The translations under genes and the position numbers were made by a program. A DNA stretch of 42,096 bases from Tannerellaceae bacterium (lineage in GTDB: Bacteria; Bacteroidota; Bacteroidia; Bacteroidales; Tannerellaceae), in contig JAITGS010000133.1 in the NCBI GenBank assembly GCA_031280435.1, forward strand, positions 1-42,096, in the 5' to 3' direction. The notes under the pieces are model-generated. The model was not told the origin of the DNA and made no database searches. It saw only the letters and a list, made by a program, of their open reading frames with translations. Shown piece by piece: positions 9,226 through 17,452 of the stretch; within the stretch, counting starts at the first letter, position 1; each line of letters begins with the position of its first letter.

Positions 9226-9729
9226 ATGAAGAAGCTAATTATCTCATTGTTCATGATCCTCCCTGGTATATTATTTGCCCAGGAAATAAAAATTGCTCAT
9301 GTGAATTTCCAGGAAGTTTTGCTGGCTATGCCCGAAATCCCAAACATCGAAAAAGAAATGGCCAAGATAACCGAAGAATATCAAAAAGAGCTGGAACTCA
9401 TGCAAGGCGACTATCAGAAAAAATACATGGACTACGTTGCTCAGCAAGACTCCCTTACCGAAAACATCAAGCTGCGCCGCCAGCAAGAAATACAAGACAT
9501 CCAGGAACGCCTCAGCAGCCTGTATGAACTTGCACAGAAGGATGTTCCGGAAAAAAGGCAAAAGCTGATACAGCCCGTTCAGGAAAAAGTCCTGAAAGCA
9601 ATTAAAGACGTAGGCGACGAAAAAGGCTATACCTACATCATGAGCATGGAGCCCGCCCTCTTTCTCTACACCGGCACCGCAGCAGTTGACGCCACTCCAT
9701 TCGTAAAAACAAAATTAGGACTCAAATAA
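9226..9729 (+). CDS. Skp/OmpH periplasmic chaperone 2
   Basis: A 167-residue paralogue of the preceding gene with its own signal peptide (MKKLIISL to LFAQ, cleavage after 19). Then IKIAHVNFQEVLLAMPE, a coiled coil rich in Glu, Lys and Gln (about 43-115), and a C-terminal strand YIMSMEPALFLYTG. Tandem skp genes after bamA are usual in Bacteroidales. Its TAA stop (9727-9729) is in the same frame as murI and fixes the start of that gene. Confidence 0.92.
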   Translation: MKKLIISLFMILPGILFAQEIKIAHVNFQEVLLAMPEIPNIEKEMAKITEEYQKELELMQGDYQKKYMDYVAQQDSLTENIKLRRQQEIQDIQERLSSLYELAQKDVPEKRQKLIQPVQEKVLKAIKDVGDEKGYTYIMSMEPALFLYTGTAAVDATPFVKTKLGLK

Positions 9730-9732
9730 AAT

Positions 9733-10560
9733 TTGGATTCGTCCGGTTTTATCGGAATCTTTGATTCAGGATACGGAGGGCTTACCATCTTCAACAAGAT
9801 TCGGCAAGCCCTCCCTTTATATAGCTACCTGTATCTCGGCGACAATGCACGCGCTCCGTACGGCACGCGCTCGTTCGAAGTAGTGTATCGCTTTACGCTG
9901 CAAGCTGTTCGGCGACTGTTCTGCGAGGGATGCCAATTGGTTATCCTCGCCTGCAATACCGCCTCGGCCAAAGCCCTGAGAACCATTCAGCAAAAAGACC
10001 TCCCCGAAATAGCCCCTATGCGGCGAGTGCTCGGCGTTATCCGGCCAACCGTCGAAGCCATAGACGCTATCAGCCGCAGCAAGCACGTCGGAGTGCTCGG
10101 CACCAACGGCACAATCTCGTCCGAATCATATAATATAGAAATCAAAAAACTGTTTCCGCACATCATCACAACCGGCGAGGCCTGCCCAATGTGGGTTCCA
10201 CTGGTAGAAAACAACGAATTTGCCTCGCCCGGAGCCGATTACTTTGTCGGCAAACATATAAACCACATCCTCGCTGCCGATCCGCTTATAGACACACTCA
10301 TCCTTGCCTGCACGCACTATCCGCTTCTCATCGACAAAATTGTACGGTATCTTCCGGTCGGCATAACTCTTTTCGAACAGGGAGAGCACGTGGCCCGCAG
10401 CTTAGTTGACTACTTGCGGCGACATCCCGAGATGGACAGCCGGCTCGAAAAGCAAGGAACTTGTAGATTCATGACAACCGAATCCCGCGATAAATTCACC
10501 GAAACGGCCTCCATCTTTCTCAATCAATCCGTTGAAGTGGAGCAAATTACTTTGGGATGA
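9733..10560 (+). CDS. murI: Glutamate racemase, TTG start
   Basis: MurI converts L- to D-glutamate for peptidoglycan. Motifs: FDSGYGG (catalytic Asp11), ILACNTASA (catalytic Cys74) and LACTHYPLL (catalytic Cys193). At 275 residues it is full length. The start must be TTG at 9733: in the same frame a stop lies six bases upstream (9727-9729), no ATG or GTG comes between, and the first downstream Met would remove the catalytic Asp. It follows skp by 3 bp and overlaps the dipeptidase gene by 4 bp (ATGA), suggesting translational coupling. Confidence 0.95.
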   Translation: MDSSGFIGIFDSGYGGLTIFNKIRQALPLYSYLYLGDNARAPYGTRSFEVVYRFTLQAVRRLFCEGCQLVILACNTASAKALRTIQQKDLPEIAPMRRVLGVIRPTVEAIDAISRSKHVGVLGTNGTISSESYNIEIKKLFPHIITTGEACPMWVPLVENNEFASPGADYFVGKHINHILAADPLIDTLILACTHYPLLIDKIVRYLPVGITLFEQGEHVARSLVDYLRRHPEMDSRLEKQGTCRFMTTESRDKFTETASIFLNQSVEVEQITLG

Positions 10561-11219
10561 GACCGCTGGTTGCGCTCGTCATGCTGCTCGCCCTTGCGCT
10601 TCCGATCATCGGGCAAGATGACCTCAACAAATATTTTTCGTCTAAAGGGCTGATTGATGCAACCGGCACGGACGCCTCCTTGAAGGTAGAGCTGCGCTAT
10701 GCCGGTCCCGACAATTTTCTCGGTGAGGCCGTTTACAAGCAAATATCCGGCGCATGGTTGCGTCCGGAAGCCGCCGCAAAGCTGCTGAAAGCCCAAGCCT
10801 TGCTGAAAGCCCGTCGCCCCGGCTATTCGCTGCTCATTTACGACGCAGCCCGGCCCATGTCGGTTCAGCGAGCCATGTGGAATTTGGCTCGGAAGGCCGG
10901 CAAAGCCAAATATGTCAGCAATCCGGCCAACGGAGGCGGCCTCCACAACTATGGGATGGCCGTTGACCTCACCATAGTCGACGCTTCAGGACAGCCTCTC
11001 GACATGGGCGCTCCATTTGACCATTTCGGCCCCGAATCGCATATCAATGATGAAAAAACTCTGCTGCAATCGGGGAAAATAAGCTCCGAAGCATACTCTA
11101 ACCGCCTGCTTCTCAGAACCATCATGACCCAAGCCGGATTCCGCACCATCCTCTACGAATGGTGGCACTTCAACGCCTGCTCGCGCGAAGAAGCTAAAGC
11201 CCGGCTACCCCTACTGTAA
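10557..11219 (+). CDS. VanX-like D-Ala-D-Ala dipeptidase (peptidase M15D)
   Basis: A zinc dipeptidase of 220 residues with a signal peptide (1-20, ending IIGQ), so it is probably periplasmic. The VanX fingerprint is complete: Arg99 in YDAARP, zinc ligands His130 and Asp137 in LHNYGMAVDLT, catalytic Glu201 and ligand His204 in EWWHF. DdpX/PcgL-type relatives cleave D-Ala-D-Ala during wall turnover; a true VanX would be cytoplasmic and sit with vanH and vanA, which are absent here. The 4-bp overlap with murI suggests a role in peptidoglycan recycling rather than resistance. Confidence 0.9.
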   Translation: MRPLVALVMLLALALPIIGQDDLNKYFSSKGLIDATGTDASLKVELRYAGPDNFLGEAVYKQISGAWLRPEAAAKLLKAQALLKARRPGYSLLIYDAARPMSVQRAMWNLARKAGKAKYVSNPANGGGLHNYGMAVDLTIVDASGQPLDMGAPFDHFGPESHINDEKTLLQSGKISSEAYSNRLLLRTIMTQAGFRTILYEWWHFNACSREEAKARLPLL

Positions 11220-11257
11220 CTTTTTTCTCCCATAAGCCAACTTGTGCGGTATAGGCC

Positions 11258-11488
11258 GGGAACCTTCAGTGCATGCACGGGAACCTTCAGTGCGTGCACG
11301 GGAACCTTCAGTGCATGCACGGGAACCTTCAGTGCATGCACGGGAACCTTCAGTGCATGCACGGGAACCTTCGGTGCATGCACGGGAACCTTCGGTGCAT
11401 GCACGGGAACCTTCGGTGCATGCACGGGAACCTTCAGTGCATGCACGGGAACCTTCAGTGCATGCACGGGAACCTTCAGTGCATGCAC
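11258..11488. repeat. Array A: eleven 21-bp tandem units with palindrome
   Basis: Eleven units of exactly 21 bp (GGGAACCTTCRGTGCRTGCAC), first starting at 11258 and last at 11468. Each contains GTGCATGCAC, a perfect 10-bp palindrome; unit 2 has GTGCGTGCAC. Units 6-8 share a CRG variant (CGG for CAG), a sign of local duplication. The array lies between the 3' ends of the convergent dipeptidase and rodA genes. Because 21 is divisible by 3 and no stop occurs, frames on both strands are open, so the apparent ORFs are probably by-products. The rest of the 349-bp intergenic gap (11220-11568) shows nothing recognisable. Confidence 0.97.
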
Positions 11489-11568
11489 GGGAGGGAGGTG
11501 GGCGGGGCTGCGAGGAGCCGCATCTCTACTGATTTTGTATTATCAGCTAAAAATTAGAAGCTTGATTT

Positions 11569-13014
11569 TCAGCGCTCTTTACGAGCTGCATCGAGCCGGA
11601 GAAAGATGAAAAGGAGAATGGTGAAGCCCCATAGGGATGAGCCGCCGTAACTGAAAAAGGGGAGGGGAATGCCAATGACGGGGGTAAGGCCGACTACCAT
11701 GCCGATGTTTACAAGCAAATGGACGAAAAAGAGTGATGCGACGCAATGGCCATATATGCGGGCAAAGACGTTTTTTTGTTTTTCGGCAAGGATGTATATG
11801 CGGATTATGAGAATGGTGAAGGCGATTACGACGAGGGTGGCGCCAACGAAGCCTTCTTCTTCGCCAACGGTGCAGAAAATGAAGTCGGTGGCCTGCTCCG
11901 GAACGTATTTCAGCTTGGTTTGTGTGCCGTTCAGGAAGCCTTTGCCGAGAAATCCGCCGGAACCTATTGCGATTTTCGACTGGTTTACGTTGTAGCCAAC
12001 GCCGCGGGGATCGTCTTCGAGGCCGAGCACTACTTTTATGCGGGTTTGGTGATGTGGTTCGAGAACATTGTCGAATACGTAGTCGACGGAATAGAGGAAT
12101 CCGACCGATAAGAGCATGAACAGGAGGATTAGTAGATAGCGCGTTACCCAATTTTTGACGGACAGGTACACGAGATAGCCGGCGGTAAGGAGCATCAGCC
12201 CCCAGGCTATCCACACAAAATTAAATTCGACAAACATTGTTGCGCCGACGCCCAGGGCATAGGCTCCGAGGGTTCCTCCGGCTGTGATTTTGAGCTGGAG
12301 GGAGTTGGGCTTGATGCTATATGCGATGATGCCGGTCATGATTTGCACGATGGCGAGCACAAGCATTTCGCCTACGGGGGTGGAATAAAAAAATACATCG
12401 GCATATTTGAGGCTGAGTACGAAAAATGTCATGGCGCTGATGCCTCCGAGTAGCACGTATCCGCTCATTCCTTCGCGATAAAGCATGAGGAAAAAGGCGA
12501 GGAACATGAGTGCGGAGCCTGCTTCTTTTTGCATTATGATGCAGATGATTGGGGTGGCGATCATGGTGAGCGCAATGATGTAGCTCTTGAAGTTGTTGAG
12601 CCTAAAGCCGTAAGCGCTCATGTATTTGGCGAGCGCAAGTGCTACGGCGAACTTTGCAAACTCGGCCGGCTGAACGCGCATGGTCCCAATGATAAGCCAG
12701 GAGCGCGAGCCTTTGATGTCGGGGGCAACGAATATGGTAATTATGAGCAGGAGAATTATGGCGGCATAAACGAAGTATGCGAATACGCTGAAGAAATCGG
12801 CGTCGAGCATCAATATAACGAAAATGAGTACGAAGGAGAGGCCTATCCAGATGAGTTGCGAGCCCGGCCTTCCTGAGGGATTGAACCATCCGACGCTGTC
12901 GAACTCGAAGCTTGCGCCGCAGATGCTGAACCATCCGGCAGTCACGAGTAGTACGTACAGCATGATGCTTGCCAGGTCGAGGTTGCTCCAGACTGTTGTT
13001 TTTTTAGATGACAT
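11569..13014 (-). CDS. rodA: RodA peptidoglycan glycosyltransferase (SEDS)
   Basis: A 481-residue polytopic SEDS protein that polymerises lipid II during cell elongation together with PBP2. About ten or more membrane segments are visible. Family motifs include GSRSWLIIG, PAEFAKFAVALALAKYMS, GFLGKGFLNGTQTKLKYVPEQATDFIFCTVGEEEGF and the C-terminal GIPLPFFSYGGSS. I start at ATG 13014, overlapping the mrdA stop by 11 bp; the frame extends to 13098, but only as an extension inside mrdA. It is the last gene of purH-mreBCD-mrdA-rodA. Confidence 0.94.
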   Translation of the reverse strand: MSSKKTTVWSNLDLASIMLYVLLVTAGWFSICGASFEFDSVGWFNPSGRPGSQLIWIGLSFVLIFVILMLDADFFSVFAYFVYAAIILLLIITIFVAPDIKGSRSWLIIGTMRVQPAEFAKFAVALALAKYMSAYGFRLNNFKSYIIALTMIATPIICIIMQKEAGSALMFLAFFLMLYREGMSGYVLLGGISAMTFFVLSLKYADVFFYSTPVGEMLVLAIVQIMTGIIAYSIKPNSLQLKITAGGTLGAYALGVGATMFVEFNFVWIAWGLMLLTAGYLVYLSVKNWVTRYLLILLFMLLSVGFLYSVDYVFDNVLEPHHQTRIKVVLGLEDDPRGVGYNVNQSKIAIGSGGFLGKGFLNGTQTKLKYVPEQATDFIFCTVGEEEGFVGATLVVIAFTILIIRIYILAEKQKNVFARIYGHCVASLFFVHLLVNIGMVVGLTPVIGIPLPFFSYGGSSLWGFTILLFIFLRLDAARKER

Positions 13015-14860
13015 TGCGGGGCATGATTGCGAGATTGGTATAGTATTGCTCGTGGTATTTGTGTTCGGGGGTGATTTCTCCTTTGAAATATTTTTCAAGC
13101 ATAAGGCGGGCGATGGGTACAGCTACGGTTGCGCCGAATCCTCCGTGTTCAACGAGCACGGCTATGGCTACCTCGGGCTGTTCCTGCGGCGCAAAGCCTA
13201 TAAAGATGGAATTGTCCTTCCCGAACGGCGTTTGAGCGGTGCCGGTTTTGCCGCATACATCGACGTAGGGCAGGGCAACGCCGCGGCATGTTCCTCCGGT
13301 GACGGCGCCGCGCATTCCCTGGCTGACGATCTCGTAGTAATCGCGGTTGATGGACGTGTAGTTCCTCACGGTGTATGCCGAGTCGGGGCCTGTGCCTTCT
13401 ATGCTTCGCACGATGTGCGGCGTGTAAAAGAAGCCTTTGTTGGCTATGGTTGCGGCGAGATTGCAGAGCTGTACCGGAGTGGTCAGCACTTCGCCTTGCC
13501 CTATGGCTAAGGAGATGATGCTGCTTGAGGCCCATCGCCCTTTGTGCATGCGGTCGTACATGCGGCTGTTGGGAATCTGTCCCGACTTCTCGTTCGGAAG
13601 GTCTACGCCGAGCTTGCGTCCGAATCCCATATCGCGCATGACGTCGCGCCATCGGTCGAGGCGCTCCTGAACCGTGGGGTAGCGGCGTCGGTTGTCGAGC
13701 ATCTCCCTCAGTCCCCAGCAGAAGAAAGAGTTGCAGGAAGTGGCTAAGGCAGGCACGATGCTGAGCGGCGATGCATGTCCGTGGCATTTGGGCTTACCGC
13801 CTCCGGGCGGATAGCCTCCGGCACAGGAGTAGTGAGTTTCGGTGGTGATAACGCCTTCGCCGAGGAGCGTCAGCCCCATTGCGGGCTTGAAGGTGGAGCC
13901 CGGAGGGTAGGTGCCCATCACGGAGCGATCGAAGAGCGGCTTGAGCGGATCGGCTTCGAGCATGGCGTGGTTGCGTCCGCGCTGCCGTCCGACAAGTATG
14001 CTGGGGTCGAACGTGGGCGCCGAAACGAGGCAAAGGATCTCGCCCGTTGCTGGCTCTATCATCACTATGCTGCCCACCTTGTTGCTCATGAGCTGTTCGC
14101 CGAAGGCCTGGAGCTCCATGTCGAGGGCGAGGGTGAGGTTCTTGCCCGATACCGGAGCTACGTCGTAGGCGCCGTTCTCGTATTTGCCCTGGATGCGCCC
14201 GCGGGCGTCGCGCAGAAGAACCTCTACGCCTTTTTGTCCGCGCAGCACTGATTCGTATGAGCGCTCAACGCCGGAGCGACCGGAGTCGTCGCCTTGCACG
14301 TAATAAGCGTCGTCTGCAATATCCTGCTTGTTCACCTGCCCTATATTTCCCAGGACAAGGGCGGCGTTTGGATACTCGTACTCGCGGATTGTGCGGTTCT
14401 GTATGTAGAATCCGGGGAACTTGTATAGCTTTTCCTGCAGTATACCGTAGTCTTGCGCCGAGAGCTGGTTCATGAAAAGTTGAGGAACGTAGGCGGAGTA
14501 GCCGGGATTAAGGCGCCGGTCTTTGATCTCGGCTATGCGCTGGTCGAACTGCTGGCGGGCGATGCCCACCGCACGGCAAAAGTCCAGCGTGTCGAACGGC
14601 TGTATCTCGCTCATGATAAGCATGACGTCGTAGGCCGGCTGATTGTACACCAACAGCCTGTCCTTGCGATCGTATATCATACCGCGGGACGGATAGAGCG
14701 TTTTCTTGAGGAAGGCATTGCTGTCGGCCCATGCCTTATACTCGTGATCTACTACCTGAAGATAAAACAAGCGTGCGATGAAGATAATGGCAACAACTAT
14801 AACGGCGGCAACGAGCACGTACCGGCGGCGCTCCAATGCATATTTAATATTGGTCGTCAC
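13004..14860 (-). CDS. mrdA: Penicillin-binding protein 2, GTG start
   Basis: The class B transpeptidase of the elongasome, 618 residues, with a membrane anchor at about 13-35, a pedestal/dimerisation domain, and a transpeptidase domain with catalytic GSTFKP (Ser322, Lys325), SCN (375-377) and KTG (538-540). The start is GTG at 14860: a stop lies ten codons upstream, no ATG intervenes, and the first internal ATG (Met61) would remove the anchor. It overlaps mreD by 17 bp and rodA by 11 bp, indicating coupled translation of the wall-synthesis pair. Confidence 0.95.
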   Translation of the reverse strand: MTTNIKYALERRRYVLVAAVIVVAIIFIARLFYLQVVDHEYKAWADSNAFLKKTLYPSRGMIYDRKDRLLVYNQPAYDVMLIMSEIQPFDTLDFCRAVGIARQQFDQRIAEIKDRRLNPGYSAYVPQLFMNQLSAQDYGILQEKLYKFPGFYIQNRTIREYEYPNAALVLGNIGQVNKQDIADDAYYVQGDDSGRSGVERSYESVLRGQKGVEVLLRDARGRIQGKYENGAYDVAPVSGKNLTLALDMELQAFGEQLMSNKVGSIVMIEPATGEILCLVSAPTFDPSILVGRQRGRNHAMLEADPLKPLFDRSVMGTYPPGSTFKPAMGLTLLGEGVITTETHYSCAGGYPPGGGKPKCHGHASPLSIVPALATSCNSFFCWGLREMLDNRRRYPTVQERLDRWRDVMRDMGFGRKLGVDLPNEKSGQIPNSRMYDRMHKGRWASSSIISLAIGQGEVLTTPVQLCNLAATIANKGFFYTPHIVRSIEGTGPDSAYTVRNYTSINRDYYEIVSQGMRGAVTGGTCRGVALPYVDVCGKTGTAQTPFGKDNSIFIGFAPQEQPEVAIAVLVEHGGFGATVAVPIARLMLEKYFKGEITPEHKYHEQYYTNLAIMPRNVI

Positions 14861-15365
14861 TTCGTCTCGAATTTTTTTGGAATGCTTCTATTATAAATAT
14901 GAGTATGCTCGTGGTAGCCACTCCTGCCAGGGCCCGTATTGCAAGGAAAGGCAGGTCGAAGAGCGTGAGCGATTCTATCAGGAACAATGAAAAATGATGC
15001 AACATGACGAACACCACTACAAAGCGAACAAAGCCTCCGCTGCCGAAACTGCGAAACGACGGCGCTATATTATCCGCCAGATCTTCCCTGATGAACAGCC
15101 GAATGATTTGAGGACGGACAAAGCCTGCAAGCGTACAGGCCGCCGCATGCATGCCCGACGTATTCGACAGCATGTCGACCGTTATGCCGGCAAGGAACGA
15201 CAAAAACGTCACACGTATGGACGTATATCCTACCGGAAGCTTAATGATAAAGTAAACGTACAGAAGCGGAGTCACCATACGCAGGAAATGTATGTTGTTC
15301 AGCACCAAAACCTGAAGCAATATCAGCGCAACAAAATATAGTATGCCTCTCGCCGTATTAATCAT
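14844..15365 (-). CDS. mreD: Rod shape-determining membrane protein MreD
   Basis: A 173-residue hydrophobic protein with about five membrane segments (for example 8-22, 30-42, 52-66, 118-140). It belongs to the Mre complex that links MreB to PBP2 and RodA. Sequence identity across the family is low, so the call rests on size, topology and position between mreC and mrdA. It overlaps mreC by 8 bp and mrdA by 17 bp. Confidence 0.88.
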   Translation of the reverse strand: MINTARGILYFVALILLQVLVLNNIHFLRMVTPLLYVYFIIKLPVGYTSIRVTFLSFLAGITVDMLSNTSGMHAAACTLAGFVRPQIIRLFIREDLADNIAPSFRSFGSGGFVRFVVVFVMLHHFSLFLIESLTLFDLPFLAIRALAGVATTSILIFIIEAFQKNSRRSDDQY

Positions 15366-16215
15366 TACCGCGCGCCTCCAGCTCTATCCGTTTCAGCTCG
15401 TTTTTGTGATAGTTCTTTATCACCATCACCGTATTGAGGCGGGTGAAGTCCGTCGCGAGTTTCACCGTGAGCGAGTAGTAGTTGTCGTCCCGCTGCTTCT
15501 CGAACGAAGAAACCGTGCCCATCATGATGCCTTCAGGGAATATGGCCGAGAAGGCGCTCGTTACGATGGTATCGCCAACCTGAAACTCTACGTGCCGCGG
15601 CAGCTCATCAAGCTTGGCGTATTGCACATCGCGGCCGTCCCAGCTCATCGAGCCGAAGTAGCCGCTGCCCAGCACCTTGCAGCTGAGCCTGAACTTGGGA
15701 TTCAGCACCGGAATCACCACCGCGTAATGCTCCGACACGGTCGTCGATACGATTCCGGCCACGCCACGCTCCGAAACCACTCCCATGTCGGGCTCAATGC
15801 CATCCGCCGAGCCCTTGTCTATCGTTATATAGTTGGCCAGATAAGACACGCTGTTGTTTACCACTTTGGCTACCTCCGTCGCGAACGGAAAGCGGATAGC
15901 GCTATCGCCTGCATAGGCCTGGAAGCGCATTGTATCGGTAGCCATTGTTTCAATACGTCGCTGCAGGCGCAGGATTTCTATTTCGAGCTGCCCGTTGCGC
16001 TCAATCAGCTCCTTGTTTTTATCCCTCAGGCTGAGATAGGACGTGACCGAGCCGCCCGCAGACACTACGTTTGCCGCTACCACATTAGCCGTGCTCAGCA
16101 TGATGCTTTGCTGGTAAGCATTGTTGCGATAAATCAATGTGAAAGAAATCAGTTCGAGAAAAAGGAACAAAAACCAGTTCCGTCTGTTGATCAGGAAGTC
16201 AAGCAGCTTGCGCAT
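15358..16215 (-). CDS. mreC: Rod shape-determining protein MreC
   Basis: A 285-residue bitopic protein: one N-terminal membrane segment (about 12-30), a coiled coil (about 60-95), then the periplasmic double beta-barrel domain with YITIDKGSADGIEPDMGVVSERGVAG, the family signature. It scaffolds PBP2 in the elongasome. The 194-bp gap before it, after mreB (16216-16409), holds an imperfect TCCGGA dyad but no gene. Confidence 0.94.
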   Translation of the reverse strand: MRKLLDFLINRRNWFLFLFLELISFTLIYRNNAYQQSIMLSTANVVAANVVSAGGSVTSYLSLRDKNKELIERNGQLEIEILRLQRRIETMATDTMRFQAYAGDSAIRFPFATEVAKVVNNSVSYLANYITIDKGSADGIEPDMGVVSERGVAGIVSTTVSEHYAVVIPVLNPKFRLSCKVLGSGYFGSMSWDGRDVQYAKLDELPRHVEFQVGDTIVTSAFSAIFPEGIMMGTVSSFEKQRDDNYYSLTVKLATDFTRLNTVMVIKNYHKNELKRIELEARGND

Positions 16216-16409
16216 ATAAAATCAGGTCGTCGGTGGAGATGTGAAAGATGCAGCCCGTGAGCTTGCCCGCATCACGGTCGTAGTGTCAGTCCGCAGTTTT
16301 TTGCCTTCAAAGCCTCCTCCGGAATATTCTCCGGACGGCATGGCTTTTACATCATCAATAGTGAGGGAAATCATGTGCTGAAACTGTCCGACCTTCCTTC
16401 GCCGGGCTT

Positions 16410-17429
16410 TTATCTCATCAGGAAGTTAAAGCGATCTATGTTTTTCAGAGCTACGCCGGTGCCTTTGGCTACGGCATGAAGAGGATCTTCGGCTACGTGA
16501 AACTGTATGTTGATCTTCTCCGTCAGGCGCTTGTCGAGCCCCCGCATCAAGGCGCCGCCGCCGGCCAGATAAATACCGTTCCTGACTATGTCGGCATACA
16601 GCTCCGGCGGAGTTTGCTCGAGGGCGCTCAGGATGGCGGCTTCCATCTTTGAGAGCGACTTCTCCAGACAGTGCGCAATCTCCTGATACGAGACGGATAC
16701 CTCCATGGGCAGGGCCGTCATCTGATTCGGACCGTGAACGATGTAATCCTCCGGAGGATTGTCGAGGAAGGTGAGCGCCGAGCCTACGTTGATTTTGATC
16801 TGCTCGGCTGTGCGCTCGCCCACCTTCACGTTGTGCTGCCGGCGCATATACTCCATGATGTCGGCCGTGAGATCGTCGCCGGCAATGCGTATCGACTTGT
16901 TCGACACTATGCCTCCGAGAGAGATGACGGCTATCTCGGTTGTGCCTCCGCCTATGTCGACCACCATGTTGCCCTCCGGCGCTTCCACGTCTATTCCTAT
17001 TCCGATAGCGGCAGCCATAGGCTCGTATATCATGTAAACGTCGCGGCCGCCGGCATGCTCGGCCGAGTCGCGAACGGCTCTAAGTTCAACCTCCGTACTG
17101 CCTGAAGGAATGCAAACAACTATCCTCAGCGAAGGAGAGAACCAGCGATTCTTGGAGCCTATCATCTTGATCATGCCGCGAATCATCTGCTCGGCTGCGA
17201 AAAAGTCGGCTATCACGCCATCGCGCAGCGGACGAATAGTGCGTATGTTTTCGTGCGTCTTGCCGTGCATCTGTCTTGCTTTCTCGCCAACGGCCAGCAC
17301 TCGGTCGGTGCGACGATCGAGGGCGACCACCGAGGGCTCGTCAACAACGATCTTGCCGTTGGATATAATAATGGTGTTGGCCGTGCCAAGGTCCATTGCG
17401 ATTTCTTGCGTTAATGAAAATAATCCCAT
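16410..17429 (-). CDS. mreB: Actin-like rod-shape protein MreB
   Basis: A 339-residue bacterial actin that directs lateral wall synthesis. ATP-binding motifs are visible: phosphate-1 DLGTANT (13-19), phosphate-2 VVDIGGGTTEIAVIS near 157, and the adenosine loop YLAGGGALMRGLD near 289. The N-terminus MGLFSLTQEIAMDLG starts with a short amphipathic stretch suited to membrane contact. It lies 23 bp after purH in the same direction, so it is probably co-transcribed with it. Confidence 0.97.
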   Translation of the reverse strand: MGLFSLTQEIAMDLGTANTIIISNGKIVVDEPSVVALDRRTDRVLAVGEKARQMHGKTHENIRTIRPLRDGVIADFFAAEQMIRGMIKMIGSKNRWFSPSLRIVVCIPSGSTEVELRAVRDSAEHAGGRDVYMIYEPMAAAIGIGIDVEAPEGNMVVDIGGGTTEIAVISLGGIVSNKSIRIAGDDLTADIMEYMRRQHNVKVGERTAEQIKINVGSALTFLDNPPEDYIVHGPNQMTALPMEVSVSYQEIAHCLEKSLSKMEAAILSALEQTPPELYADIVRNGIYLAGGGALMRGLDKRLTEKINIQFHVAEDPLHAVAKGTGVALKNIDRFNFLMR

Positions 17430-17452
17430 TTGTTCAGTGTCTATTTAAATAT

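Noticed and set aside
10557..11219. Vancomycin-resistance vanX
   Set aside because: No vanH, vanA or regulatory genes are near, and the protein has a signal peptide; a wall-recycling dipeptidase fits better.
11153..11609. Open frames on both strands through array A giving 7-residue repeat peptides
   Set aside because: A 21-bp unit without stops opens frames automatically; no promoter, ribosome-binding site or gene-like context supports translation.
13015..13098. 28-residue extension of RodA
   Set aside because: It lies within the mrdA coding region and lacks membrane or conserved sequence; ATG 13014 gives the normal overlap and N-terminus.
15343..16260. 305-codon plus-strand ORF opposite mreC
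   Set aside because: It is an antisense shadow of mreC; composition and motifs support only the minus-strand gene.
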